Notes: generated by a model not told the origin, from the letters alone. Shown: positions 17,133 to 27,746, counted from the first letter of the stretch. The stretch: DNA of 64,000 nucleotides from Streptomyces fagopyri (GCF_009498275.1 NZ_CP045643.1:3162001-3226000), one strand, 5' to 3'. A program made the numbers and translations.

Positions 17133-17998
17133 CTACTCCCAGCGGAACCAGCGCGCGGCGGCGCCCGACAGCAGCACGGTCCACGCGACGAGGACGCCGA
17201 GGTGGGACCAGCCCGGCCAGTCGCCCGCCGCCGCCTGGCCCAGCGCCCGTGCCGCGGCGCCGAACGGTGTGGCCTCGACGACCCGGGCGAGCGCGTGGGG
17301 CATGGACTGCACCGGCAGCCAGACCCCCGCGCAGAACATCATCGGGAAGAACACCGCGGAGCCCACGGCATTCGCGATCTTCGAGGTGCCGGAGAGTGCC
17401 GAGACGAGGGCGCCGAGGGCGAGGGAGCTCGCGACGGCCAACAGCAGGGCGACGGCGTATCCGGGTTCCTGACGCGGCAGGGTGACGTCGAAGGCCAGAC
17501 GGCCGACCGCGAGCGACAGCAGCGCGGAGAGCAGCGCCGCCGCCCCGTGCAGGCCCATCTGCGCCGACAGGAGGGCGGCCGGGCGGACCGGGGTGGTCGA
17601 CATCCGCCGCAGGACGCCGCGTTCGCGATAGCCGGTGATCACCGGCGGCATGGCCTGCACCCCTGCCATGAGCATCGCGATGAGCACGGTCACGGGGACG
17701 TACGCGTCGACCAGCCGGATACCGCCGAGCGCGTCGTCCGCCGTACGGAAGGAGGGGATCGAGCCGAGGATCACCAGAAGCAGGGTGGGGAAGGCCATCA
17801 CCCAGAAGAGGGAGCCCGGTTCGCGGCGGAAGAGACGGGCCTCGGTCCGCAGCACCGCCACGGCCGTCGTACGCCTCGTGGTCGTGGCGACCCCCGTGGC
17901 CGTGCCGACCCCCGTGGTCGTGGCGACCCCCGTGGTCGTGGCGACCCCCGTGGCCGCGGCGGTCGGGTCCGTCGTCGCGCTCGCCCTGTTCGTCGTGC

Positions 17999-18002
<4 letters not shown>
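17133..18002 (-). CDS. ABC-2 type exporter permease
   Basis: 289 residues from an ATG at 18002 that overlaps the ATPase stop by 4 bp. An unusual Thr/Gly/Val/Ala-rich N-terminal tract (residues ~8-42) is encoded by four copies of an 18-bp repeat. Six hydrophobic segments follow, with the ABC-2 hallmarks ITGYRERGVLRRMSTTP and FFPMMFCAGVWLPV. It belongs to the drug/antibiotic exporter permeases (DrrB/NatB-like) and should dimerise with two copies of the ATPase encoded upstream. The downstream two-component genes suggest substrate-induced expression. Confidence 0.92.
17881..17952. repeat. Four copies of an 18-bp in-frame repeat
   Basis: The unit GTCGTGGCGACCCCCGTG occurs at 17881, 17899 (3 changes), 17917 and 17935. 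It lies inside the permease N-terminal coding region and encodes the repeating peptide TGVATT on the minus strand. Confidence 0.85.
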
Positions 18003-18901
<899 letters not shown>

Positions 18902-19035
18902 GCCCCGAGCATCCCGCCGGGACCGGGGCCGCCACATCGTCCATCGCGCTCGAAGGGGCATCAGCCGATCGGTCGATGCGGCACTACGACCCCGCGCGCC
19001 CCGTGGAACGATTCAGCTCCGGCCAAAACTCGGTG

Positions 19036-19062
19036 GGCACTGTCAGTGCCGGTCCGTAGGCT
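19036..19062 (+). promoter_or_regulatory. Leaderless-type promoter with 15-bp palindromic operator
   Basis: A perfect palindrome GGCACTGTCAGTGCC (19036-19050) precedes a TANNNT -10 hexamer TAGGCT (19057-19062) that sits 8 bp before the ATG at 19071. This geometry suggests a transcript starting at or near the start codon. The palindrome covers the -35/spacer region, where a repressor would block RNA polymerase. No regulator gene is adjacent. The promoter would drive the first exporter half-gene and its coupled partner. Confidence 0.45.
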
Positions 19063-19070
19063 CGCTCCTG

Positions 19071-20951
19071 ATGTCCACTCCAGATGCAGTGACCACGGAC
19101 CGTGCCGGAACCAGGGACCATTCGACCGTCGGCAGCCTGCTGCGCCTGTGGCCGTACGTACGGCCGGTGCGGGCCCGGCTGTTCGGCGCGGCCGCCGTCG
19201 CGGTCGTGGCGTCGTGCACGGGGCTGGTGATCCCGCTCGTCCTGAAGTGGATGGTGGACGGTCCCGTGACCGACCACGACCCGGCGGGCATCTGGCTCGG
19301 CGCGCTGTACCTGCTGCTGCTCGGCATCGCCGAGGCCGTCCTGTTCGGGCTGCGCCGGTGGCTGGTGGCTCGGCCGCTGGCGGGGGTCGAGGCGGACATG
19401 CGGGCGGACCTGTACCGGCATCTGCAGCGTCTCCCGGTCGCCTTCCACGACCGCTGGGCCTCCGGCCAGCTGTTGTCCCGGGGCACCACCGATCTGATGC
19501 TGCTGCGTCAGTTCCTCGCCTTCCCCCTGACGTTCCTGCTGGTCAACGGCGTGACGATCCTGGTCGGCGTCCTCATCATGCTCGACCAGGAGTGGACGCT
19601 GGGGCTGGTGCTGCTCGCTCCCGCGCTGCCCGTCATGGCCGTCTGCTGGATCTTCGAGCGGCGCTACTCGCAGGTCGCGCGACGGGCCCAGGACCAGGTG
19701 GGCGACCTGACGACGGTCGTCGAGGAGAGCGTGCTCGGCATCCGGATCATCAAGGGTTTCGGACGTCATCGCAGCCAGGCCCGCGCCTTCCGCGAGCTGT
19801 CCCGCACGCTGCGCGGCACGGAACTGGCCAAGGCCCGGCTGCTGGCCTCCATCTGGGCCGTCATCGTCACCCTGCCCGAACTCGCCATCGGTGCCGCGCT
19901 CGTCCTCGGCACGACGCAGGTCGCCGACGACCGCCTGTCCGCGGGCACCTTGGTGGCCTTCCTCTCCACGGCCCTCGCACTGCGCTGGCCCGTCGACTCC
20001 ATCGGCTTCCTCCTCGCGATGAGCCAGGAGGCGGCGACGGCCACGGAGCGGTACTTCGAGGTGATGGACGCGGAGCCCGAGTCCCCGGACGCCTCCACGT
20101 CCACCGACCCGGCCACCGCCGCGGACGCGGACGCGAGCGCGGCCCCGGGTTCGGACGCTGGCCCGCTCCCGGATTCGGGCGACGGCGACGGCGACGGCGA
20201 CAACAACGGCGGCCTACGGTTCCACGGCGTCCGTTTCCGCTACCCGGACACCCCCGCCGACACGCCCCCCGTCCTCGACCGCGTCGACCTGCACATCCGG
20301 TCGGGCGAGTCCATGGCCCTGGTCGGCGCCACAGGATCCGGCAAGACCACGCTCACCGCTCTCGTCCCCCGCCTGCACGAGGTGACGTCCGGCCGGATCA
20401 CACTGGACGGCGAGGACATCACCACGCTGCCGCGCGAGGAGCTTCGCGCGCGGGTGGCGGTGGCGTTCGAGGAGCCCACCCTCTTCTCGGCGAGCGTCGG
20501 GGAGAACGTGCTGATGGGCGCCGGCGACGACGCCGGGGAGGCCGACCTGGACCGGGCCCTTGCCGTCGCACAGGCCGACTTCGCGCACGCCCTCCCGCAG
20601 GGCACGGCGACACAGGTCGGCGAGCAGGGCCTGAGCCTGTCCGGCGGGCAGCGCCAGCGTCTCGCCCTCGCCAGAGCGGTGGTCGGCCGTCCCCGCTTCC
20701 TCGTCCTCGACGACCCCCTGTCGGCGCTGGACGTCCACACCGAGGCCGCGGTGGAGGCCGCGCTGCGCCGCGTCCTGGCCGGGACGACCGCCCTGATCGT
20801 GGCGCACCGCCCGTCCACGGTGCTGCTCGCCGACCGCGTCGCGCTGCTCTCCGGGGGCCGCGTCACCGCGGTCGGCACCCACCACGAACTGCTGCGTACG
20901 AACACCGAGTACGCCCATCTGATGTCCGGCGACGAGGAGACCGAGCGATGA
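19071..20951 (+). CDS. ABC half-exporter, subunit A (degenerate catalytic glutamate)
   Basis: 626 residues: six transmembrane helices (about 20-320), a Ser/Asp/Ala-rich linker with Gly-Asp repeats (~350-385), then a nucleotide-binding domain. Walker A GATGSGKTT (419-427) and signature LSGGQRQRLAL are intact, but Walker B reads VLDDPLSALD, with Asp548 instead of the catalytic Glu. The Q-loop region reads VAFEEPTLF, with Glu in the usual Gln position. This is the pattern of the non-catalytic half of a heterodimeric type IV exporter (TM287/288 class). It overlaps the next gene by 4 bp (ATGA), the presumed partner. The substrate is unknown. Confidence 0.9.
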   Translation: MSTPDAVTTDRAGTRDHSTVGSLLRLWPYVRPVRARLFGAAAVAVVASCTGLVIPLVLKWMVDGPVTDHDPAGIWLGALYLLLLGIAEAVLFGLRRWLVARPLAGVEADMRADLYRHLQRLPVAFHDRWASGQLLSRGTTDLMLLRQFLAFPLTFLLVNGVTILVGVLIMLDQEWTLGLVLLAPALPVMAVCWIFERRYSQVARRAQDQVGDLTTVVEESVLGIRIIKGFGRHRSQARAFRELSRTLRGTELAKARLLASIWAVIVTLPELAIGAALVLGTTQVADDRLSAGTLVAFLSTALALRWPVDSIGFLLAMSQEAATATERYFEVMDAEPESPDASTSTDPATAADADASAAPGSDAGPLPDSGDGDGDGDNNGGLRFHGVRFRYPDTPADTPPVLDRVDLHIRSGESMALVGATGSGKTTLTALVPRLHEVTSGRITLDGEDITTLPREELRARVAVAFEEPTLFSASVGENVLMGAGDDAGEADLDRALAVAQADFAHALPQGTATQVGEQGLSLSGGQRQRLALARAVVGRPRFLVLDDPLSALDVHTEAAVEAALRRVLAGTTALIVAHRPSTVLLADRVALLSGGRVTAVGTHHELLRTNTEYAHLMSGDEETER

Positions 20952-22873
20952 CGGCGCCCACGACCACCGCGCCGGACCGGGAACCCGGCGGGGAGTCCCG
21001 CGAGGAGCCCGGCACGGAGCCTCGCGAGGAGCCCGGCACGCGGTCCGGACGGAAGGGCCCGGCGCCGGAGGCGGAGCGGCACCAGGACCCCTTCGACCGG
21101 GACACCCTGCCCACTCCCCCGGGCGCCACCGCCACCCTGCTGCGCTCGCTGCTCGCCCCGCTGCGGGCCCGCGTCGTGGTGACGACCGTCCTGCTCCTGC
21201 TCCAGCAGGCCGCCGTCCAGGCCGGGCCGCTGCTCGTCGCGTACGCCATCGACCGGGCGGTACCGGCGCTGCGCAGGGGCGACCACGGTCCGCTGGTCGC
21301 GGTGGGGGTCACGTACCTGCTGTGCGCGCTGGTCGCCGGCGGCCTCCAGTACGCCTTCATCGGCGCGTCCGCCCGGGTCAACCAGGACGTGCTGCTGGAT
21401 CTGCGCGGCCGGATCTTCCGGCACGCGCAGGCGCTCAGCGTCGACTTCCACGAGCGCTACACCTCGGGCCGGCTGATCTCCCGCTCCACGACGGACGTCG
21501 AGTCGCTGCGTGAACTGCTCAGCGAGGGCCTCCAGGAACTGATCACGGTCGTCCTGTCCTTCGTCTACATCTCGGCGATGCTGCTCTGGCTGGACCTGGG
21601 GCTCGGCGCGCTGGCGGTGGCCTCCTTCGTGCCGCTCCACCTCCTCGTACGGGTCTACCGGCGCCGGGCGGGCCGTATCTACCGGCTGCGCTCGACCGCG
21701 ATCGCAGCCGTCATCGTGAAGTTCGCGGAGACGATGAACGGCATCAGGCCGGTGCGGGCGTTCCGCCGCGAGGACGTCAACGACGCGGAGTTCCGGATCC
21801 TGAACAAGCGCCACGAGCACACGAACGGCGACGCCCTGCTGGAGATGGCCCGCTATGTCGTCGGCTCGCGTCTGGTCGCCAACACGGCGGTCGCGGCGAT
21901 CGTGCTGTGGGGCGCGTACCGGGTGGCCTCGGGGTCGCTGGCGCTGGGCGTGCTGGCCGCCGCGGTCCTGTATCTGCGCCGCCTCTACGACCCGATCGAC
22001 CGGCTGGGCATGTTCCTCAACTCGTACCAGTCCGCGGCCGCCTCCCTGGAGAAGATCGCGGGTCTGCTGGCGCAGACGCCGTCCGTGCCGGAGCCCGCCG
22101 CCCCGCGGCAACTGCCCGCCCTCGCCTCCGGACAGCCGGGCCGCTCGGTCGTCTTCGAGGACGTCCGCTTCGCGTACCGGACCGGCGGCGAGGTGCTGCC
22201 CGCCTTCTCGCTCGCACTCCCCGCGGGGCAGACGGTGGCCGTCGTCGGCTCGACGGGCGCGGGCAAGTCGACGCTCGCCAAGCTGCTGGCCCGCTTCTAC
22301 GACCCCTCGGACGGCCGGGTGCTGCTCGACGGCGTGGACCTGCGCGAGCTGTCCGTGCCGGAGCTGCGGCGCGGGGTGGTGATGGTGACCCAGGAGGCCT
22401 TCCTGTTCTCCGGCACGGTCGCCGAGAACATCGCCATCGGCCGCTCCGACGCGAGCCGGGAGGAGATCGAGCGGGCCGCGAAGGCGATCGGCGCCCACGA
22501 CTTCATCAGCGCGCTGCCCGAGGGCTACGACACGGACGTCCGCAAGCGGGGCGGCCGCATCTCCGCCGGTCAACGCCAACTCGTCGCCTTCGCGCGGGCG
22601 TTGCTCGCCGATCCGGCCGTCCTCATCCTCGACGAGGCGACCAGCTCACTGGACGTCCCCGGCGAGCGGGCCGTGCAGCGCGCCATGCTGACGGTTCTGC
22701 GCGGCCGGACGGCGGTGGTCATCGCGCACCGCCTGTCGACGGTCGAGATCGCCGACCGGGTGCTGGTGATGGAGCACGGACGGATCGTCGAGGACGGCGC
22801 TCCGGCCGAACTGGTGACGTCCACCGGCCGGTTCGCGGACCTGCACCGGGCGTGGCGGGACAGCCTCGTGTAA
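20948..22873 (+). CDS. ABC half-exporter, subunit B
   Basis: 641 residues with a 60-residue Glu/Arg/Pro-rich N-terminal tail, six transmembrane helices and a nucleotide-binding domain. Walker A GSTGAGKS is at 434-441, the Q-loop MVTQEAFLF is intact and Walker B LILDEATSSLD keeps its catalytic Glu. The signature reads RISAGQRQ instead of LSGGQ. Paired with subunit A, one composite site combines this Walker A/B with the canonical LSGGQ of subunit A; the other combines the Asp-type Walker B with the SAGQ signature. That is the classic asymmetric exporter layout. Start codon overlap shows co-translation with subunit A. Confidence 0.92.
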   Translation: MTAPTTTAPDREPGGESREEPGTEPREEPGTRSGRKGPAPEAERHQDPFDRDTLPTPPGATATLLRSLLAPLRARVVVTTVLLLLQQAAVQAGPLLVAYAIDRAVPALRRGDHGPLVAVGVTYLLCALVAGGLQYAFIGASARVNQDVLLDLRGRIFRHAQALSVDFHERYTSGRLISRSTTDVESLRELLSEGLQELITVVLSFVYISAMLLWLDLGLGALAVASFVPLHLLVRVYRRRAGRIYRLRSTAIAAVIVKFAETMNGIRPVRAFRREDVNDAEFRILNKRHEHTNGDALLEMARYVVGSRLVANTAVAAIVLWGAYRVASGSLALGVLAAAVLYLRRLYDPIDRLGMFLNSYQSAAASLEKIAGLLAQTPSVPEPAAPRQLPALASGQPGRSVVFEDVRFAYRTGGEVLPAFSLALPAGQTVAVVGSTGAGKSTLAKLLARFYDPSDGRVLLDGVDLRELSVPELRRGVVMVTQEAFLFSGTVAENIAIGRSDASREEIERAAKAIGAHDFISALPEGYDTDVRKRGGRISAGQRQLVAFARALLADPAVLILDEATSSLDVPGERAVQRAMLTVLRGRTAVVIAHRLSTVEIADRVLVMEHGRIVEDGAPAELVTSTGRFADLHRAWRDSLV

Positions 22874-22930
22874 CGGACACGGCGGGCCCGCGGGAGACGG
22901 ACACGGCACCAGGAAAGCGCTGGGGAGCGG

Positions 22931-24676
22931 ATGATCGACGCGTACGAGGACCCGGGAACGCCCGACGCCCGAGGGGCTGGCCGGTACCTGTGGTGGCTGG
23001 TCGGCCGGCAGCCGGGGCGGGCCGTCGCCGGGGCGGTGCTGGGCACCGTCTGGATGGTCCTCATGGCGCTCACGCCGTATCTGCTCTCCCGCGCGATCGA
23101 CGACGGGCTGGAGCCCGGTGACGGCGCCGCGCTGGCCGGCTGGGCCGCCGCCCTGCTGGGGCTGGGGGCGTTCAACGCGTGGGTGGGCATCATGCGGCAC
23201 CGCATGATGACCCGGCTGCGGATGGACGCCAACTTCCGCACGGTCAAGATCGTCATCGCGCAGGCGACCCGGCTGGGCGCCGCCCTCTCCCGGCAGGCGG
23301 GCGCCGGTGAGGTCGTCACGATCGGTGTCGGTGACGTCCAGACGATCAGCCAGTCCCTGACCGTCGTCGGACCCGGCGTCGGCGCGGTCGTCGCGTACGC
23401 CGTGGTGGCCGGCCTGCTGCTGTCGGTCTCGGCCTCGCTGGCCGCGGTGGTGCTGCTCGGGGTGCCGGTGATCGCCCTGCTGGTCGGTCCGTTGCTGGGA
23501 CGGCTTCAGGGAGTGGAGACCGGGTACCGGGAGCGGCAGGCGGTGCTGACCGCCCGGATCGGCGACCTCGCCGGGGGCCTGCGCGTCCTCAACGGGCTGG
23601 GCGGCAAGGGGCTGTACGCCGACGCCTTCCGCCGCGACTCGCAGGAACTGCGCGCGCAGGGCTACCGGGTGGGGGCGGTGACGAGCTGGGTGCAGGCGCT
23701 CGGCGCCGGGCTGCCGACGGTGTTCCTGGCCGTCGTGACCTGGCTGGCCGCCCGGCTGGCGGCCCAGGGGGCGATCTCGGTGGGCGAGCTGGTGTCCGTG
23801 TACGGCTATGTCGCGGTCCTGGTGATGCCGGTGGCGTTCTTCGTCGAGTGCGGGTACCAGCTCAGCCGGGGCCTGGTGGCCGCCCGCCGGGTCGTCCGGT
23901 TCCTCGCCCTGGAGCCCCTGGCGTCCCCCGACCCCGACGCCCTGGACGGCCCCGCGTCGCCGTCCGTACTGCGCGACCCGGAGTCCGGTGTCGAGGTGAC
24001 GCCGGGGAGACTCACCGCACTGGTCGCCGACCGCCCCGCGGACGCGGCGGCCGTCGTCGACCGGCTCGGCCGGTACACGCGTTCGGCGGCGACCTGGGAC
24101 GGCGTACGCCTCGACGCCTTCGACCTCGCGCAGGTCAGGGCCCGGATCCTGGTCGCCGACAACGAGGCCGACCTGTTCGCGGGCACCCTGCGCGAGCTGG
24201 TCTCGGGGCGCGGGGACCCCGATGACACGGCCGTCACCCGCTGTCTGCGCGCGGCCGTGGCGGACGACATCGTCCTCGGGCTGCCGGACGGGCTCGACTC
24301 GGCCGTCGACGCGCAGGGCCGCAGTCTCTCCGGCGGGCAGCGCCAGCGCGTCCGGCTGGCGCGGGCGCTGCTCGCCGATCCCGAGGTGCTGCTCGCGGTC
24401 GAGCCCACCTCGGCACTCGACGCCCACACCGAGGCCGCCGTCGCGAGGCGGCTGCGCGCGGCGCGCTCGGGCCGTACGACCGTCGTCACCAGCACCTCGC
24501 CGCTGCTGCTCGACCACGTGGACACCGTGCAGTACCTGGTCGACGGCCGGGTCGCGGCGAGCGGCGCCCATCGCGAACTCCTCGACGGGGAGCCCGGATA
24601 CCGCGCGCTGGTGGCCCGGGACGCGCAGACCGACACCCCGGACGCGGCCCAGGACGCCCAGGAGGTCGTGCGATGA
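22931..24676 (+). CDS. ABC half-exporter lacking Walker A
   Basis: 581 residues with six transmembrane helices (about 25-330). The C-terminal nucleotide-binding domain is highly reduced: where Walker A should be (about residues 358-380) there is GRLTALVADRPADAAAVVD, with no GxxGxGK[ST]. The signature SLSGGQRQRVRLARAL (about 466) is perfectly canonical, and Walker B reads VLLAVEPTSALD, with Val for the conserved Asp but the catalytic Glu kept. The Q-loop is also lost. It probably contributes only LSGGQ and D-loop to a shared ATP site with the next gene, which it overlaps by 4 bp. It begins 57 bp after the previous exporter pair, so the four genes may form one operon. Confidence 0.88.
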   Translation: MIDAYEDPGTPDARGAGRYLWWLVGRQPGRAVAGAVLGTVWMVLMALTPYLLSRAIDDGLEPGDGAALAGWAAALLGLGAFNAWVGIMRHRMMTRLRMDANFRTVKIVIAQATRLGAALSRQAGAGEVVTIGVGDVQTISQSLTVVGPGVGAVVAYAVVAGLLLSVSASLAAVVLLGVPVIALLVGPLLGRLQGVETGYRERQAVLTARIGDLAGGLRVLNGLGGKGLYADAFRRDSQELRAQGYRVGAVTSWVQALGAGLPTVFLAVVTWLAARLAAQGAISVGELVSVYGYVAVLVMPVAFFVECGYQLSRGLVAARRVVRFLALEPLASPDPDALDGPASPSVLRDPESGVEVTPGRLTALVADRPADAAAVVDRLGRYTRSAATWDGVRLDAFDLAQVRARILVADNEADLFAGTLRELVSGRGDPDDTAVTRCLRAAVADDIVLGLPDGLDSAVDAQGRSLSGGQRQRVRLARALLADPEVLLAVEPTSALDAHTEAAVARRLRAARSGRTTVVTSTSPLLLDHVDTVQYLVDGRVAASGAHRELLDGEPGYRALVARDAQTDTPDAAQDAQEVVR

Positions 24677-26514
24677 GTGCGCAGTTGCCCGTCGCCGGGC
24701 CGGCCGAGGTCCGGCGGGCCGCGCTCCGGCTGGTGCGGGCGGACGGACGGGCCTTCGCCGGGGTCCTGGCGCTCAATGTGCTGGCCGCCGCGGCCGGGGT
24801 GGTCGGGCCGTGGCTGCTGGGCCGGATCATCGACGGCGTCTCCGGCGCGCGGGCCGGCGGCGGTGCGGGGGCGGGGATGGAGCCGGCGACGGTGGACCGT
24901 CTGGCGCTGGTCATCCTGGGGTGCGCGCTCGCCCAGTTGCTGCTGACGCGCGCCGCGCGCCGGACGGGGCACCGCTTCGGGGAGCGCACCCTCGCACGGG
25001 TGCGCGAGGACTTCGTGGAGCGGGCCCTGGCGCTGCCCGCCTCGGTCGTGGAGCGGGCCGGCACGGGCGATCTGACGGCCCGGGGAACCGCCGATGTCGC
25101 CCTGGTGGGCACCACCCTGCGCGACGCCGGACCCGCGCTGCTCATCTCCTCGGCGCAGGTGCTGTTCATGCTCGGCGCGGTCTTCGTCCTCAGTCCGGTG
25201 CTCGGCGGCTGCGGGGTGCTCGGCCTGTCCGGCATCTGGTTCGCCACGCGCTGGTATCTGCGCCGGGCGCGCGCCGCCTATCTCGCGGAGGGTGCGGCCA
25301 CCTCGGAGGTCGCCGAGGTCCTCGCGGCCACCGCCGACGGCGCCCGCGCGGTCGAGGCCTTCGGGCTCCAGCGCCGGCGGGTCGCCGCGAGCCGCGACGC
25401 GCTGGAGACGTCCCGCCGCACCCGGCTGCACACCCTCCGGCTGCGCACGGTGTTCTTCCCCGTCGTCGAGGTGTCGTACGTCGTCCCCGTGGCCGGTGTG
25501 CTGCTGCTGGGCGGCGCTCTGCACGCGCACGGTGCGATGAGCCTGGGCGCGGTGGTCGCCGCCACGCTGTATCTGCGCCAGCTCGGCGAGCCGCTCGACC
25601 AGATCCTGATCCAGGTCGAGCAGTTGCAGAGCAGTGGCGCCTCCTTCGCCCGGGTGGAGGGCCTCGGCCGGGCGCCCAGGACCGAGCAGGCCCGCTCCCC
25701 CGCCCCGGCGGACGACCGGATCGACGTGACCGGCGTGCGCTACTCCTACGGCCGAGGGGGCGAGGTGCTGCGCGGGGTCGACCTGACCGTGCGGCCCGGG
25801 GAGCGGCTGGCGGTCGTCGGTCCCTCCGGCGCCGGGAAGACCACCCTGAGCAGGCTGCTCGCGGGCATCGACGCGCCGGGCTCGGGCAGCGTGACGGTCG
25901 GCGGGGTGCCGATCGCCGGACTCGATCCGGAGCGGCTGCGGCGCCAGGTCGTCCTGGTCACCCAGGAGCACCATGTCTTCCTCGGGACGGTCCGCGACAA
26001 CCTGCTGATCGCCGCGCCGGCCGCAGGGGACCCCGAGTTGTGGGCGGCGCTGGCCGCCGTCGGCGCCGACGAGTGGGCCAGGGCGCTGCCCGAGGGGCTG
26101 GACACCGGGCTGGGCCCCGGGGAACACGTCGCGGACGGTTCCCGGGCCCAGCAACTGGCGCTGGCCCGCGTGGTGCTGGCCGACCCCCACACGCTGATCC
26201 TCGACGAGGCCACGGCCCTGCTCGACCCGGCGACCGCCCGGCACACCGAGCGCGCGCTCGCCGCGGTGCTCGAAGGGCGCACGGTCATCGCCATCGCGCA
26301 CCGGCTGCACACCGCGCACGACGCGGACCGGGTCGCCGTGATGGAGGACGGCCTGCTGACCGAACTCGGCACGCACGACGACCTGGTGGCGGCCGGCGGC
26401 GCGTACGCGGCGCTGTGGCGTTCGTGGCACGGAGAGCGGGAACCCCGGGACACCGCCGGGAGCCCGCCGTCACGACCTTCCCCGACAGCGCCTCCCCCAC
26501 GCCGGGTCGGGTGA
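24673..26514 (+). CDS. ABC half-exporter with degenerate signature motif
   Basis: 613 residues: six transmembrane helices (about 20-320) and a nucleotide-binding domain with intact Walker A GPSGAGKTT (383-391), Q-loop VLVTQEHHVF and Walker B LILDEATALLD. The signature, usually LSGGQ, reads VADGSRAQQLALARV (about 485-499) and is not expected to pin the gamma-phosphate. This is the exact mirror of its upstream partner, which has LSGGQ but no Walker A. A heterodimer would therefore have one complete ATP site and one that is dead on both faces. Coupled start (ATGA). The substrate is unknown. Confidence 0.88.
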   Translation: MSAQLPVAGPAEVRRAALRLVRADGRAFAGVLALNVLAAAAGVVGPWLLGRIIDGVSGARAGGGAGAGMEPATVDRLALVILGCALAQLLLTRAARRTGHRFGERTLARVREDFVERALALPASVVERAGTGDLTARGTADVALVGTTLRDAGPALLISSAQVLFMLGAVFVLSPVLGGCGVLGLSGIWFATRWYLRRARAAYLAEGAATSEVAEVLAATADGARAVEAFGLQRRRVAASRDALETSRRTRLHTLRLRTVFFPVVEVSYVVPVAGVLLLGGALHAHGAMSLGAVVAATLYLRQLGEPLDQILIQVEQLQSSGASFARVEGLGRAPRTEQARSPAPADDRIDVTGVRYSYGRGGEVLRGVDLTVRPGERLAVVGPSGAGKTTLSRLLAGIDAPGSGSVTVGGVPIAGLDPERLRRQVVLVTQEHHVFLGTVRDNLLIAAPAAGDPELWAALAAVGADEWARALPEGLDTGLGPGEHVADGSRAQQLALARVVLADPHTLILDEATALLDPATARHTERALAAVLEGRTVIAIAHRLHTAHDADRVAVMEDGLLTELGTHDDLVAAGGAYAALWRSWHGEREPRDTAGSPPSRPSPTAPPPRRVG

Positions 26515-26768
26515 TCGGCCCACACACCGGGACGGGGATACGGGGGGCCTGGGGACGACCGTCGTGGCGGGGGCCGCCGGCGGGAGTCGTCGCGGCGGGG
26601 TCCGTCCGGGCGCCTCGGCGCCGGGCCGGCCCCGGGTTCCCTTCGCGCGGGGCTCTCCGCCGATTCCCGTACCCCTCCCGCTCGGCTACCGTCGAGAGCG
26701 GTGGCGCCCGGCCGCCCGATGGACCCTTCGCACCGACCCCGCGCGTTCCCGTGTGTCACGGAGGCCCG

Positions 26769-27746
26769 ATGAAGGCGATCGCCCAGGACCGGTACGGCTC
26801 TCCCGACGTGCTGGAGCTGAAGGAGTTCGACAGACCGGTGCCCGGCGCCGGTGAGGTTCTCGTGCGGGTGCGCGCGGTGTCCGTCAACGCGTACGACTGG
26901 CACCTCATGCGGGGGGACCCGTATCTGGCGCGTCTGTCCTTCGGTGTCCGCCGGCCGAGGACACCGGTCCGCGGCCGGGACTTCGCCGGACGGGTGGAGG
27001 CGGTCGGCGCGGACGTGAAGCGGGTGCGCCCCGGGGACGAGGTGTTCGGCGAGACCGACGGCGCGTTCGCGCAGTACGTGGCGGCCCCGCAGGACATGGT
27101 GGCGGTGAAACCCGCCGGGCTGAGCTTCGAACAGGCTGCCGCGCTGCCGCTCGCCGGGAACACCGCGCTCATCGGCCTGCGTGACCTGGGGCGCGTGACG
27201 GCGGGGCAACGGGTCCTGGTCAACGGCGCGTCGGGCGGCGTCGGGACCTTCGCCGTGCAGATCGCCAAGGCGTACGGCGCGGAGGTGACCGCCGTGTGCA
27301 GCACGCGGAACGCGGACCTGGTCCGCTCGCTCGGCGCGGACCACGTCATCGACTACACCCGGGACGACTTCACCCGCGCGGGGACGCGCCACGACGTCGT
27401 GTTCGACCTCGTGGCGAACCGCTCGCTGACGGACCTGCGGCGCGCGCTCACGCCCACGGGAACGCTGCTGCTGTCCGGCGGGGGCGTGTCCGGGGGCGGC
27501 AGTCTCCTCGGGCCGATACGTCTGACCCTCAAGGGGCAGGCGCTGTCCCGCTTCGTCGGTCAGCGGCTGCTCACGTTCTTCGCGGCGCCGAGCGGGGCGA
27601 ACCTGACCGTGCTGCGGGAGTTCGTCGAGTCGGGGAAGGTCACCCCGGTCGTCGACCGGACGTACGGATCGCTCGGCGAGGTGCCCGAGGCGATCCGGTA
27701 CGTGGAGGTCGAACACGCCCGCGCGAAGGTCGTCGTCACCGTGTGA
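26769..27746 (+). CDS. NAD(P)-dependent MDR oxidoreductase (quinone reductase-like)
   Basis: 325 residues with the medium-chain dehydrogenase/reductase layout: an N-terminal GroES-like domain (VRAVSVNAYDWHLMRG, GRDFAGRVEAVGADV) and a Rossmann domain with NGASGGVGTFAVQIAKAYG (about 150-168). The Cys/His zinc ligands of alcohol dehydrogenases are absent, placing it with zinc-free quinone or enone reductases. The ATG is preceded by GGAGG. It has its own ~250-bp upstream spacer and a strong hairpin after it, so it is likely monocistronic. The physiological substrate is unknown. Confidence 0.9.
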   Translation: MKAIAQDRYGSPDVLELKEFDRPVPGAGEVLVRVRAVSVNAYDWHLMRGDPYLARLSFGVRRPRTPVRGRDFAGRVEAVGADVKRVRPGDEVFGETDGAFAQYVAAPQDMVAVKPAGLSFEQAAALPLAGNTALIGLRDLGRVTAGQRVLVNGASGGVGTFAVQIAKAYGAEVTAVCSTRNADLVRSLGADHVIDYTRDDFTRAGTRHDVVFDLVANRSLTDLRRALTPTGTLLLSGGGVSGGGSLLGPIRLTLKGQALSRFVGQRLLTFFAAPSGANLTVLREFVESGKVTPVVDRTYGSLGEVPEAIRYVEVEHARAKVVVTV

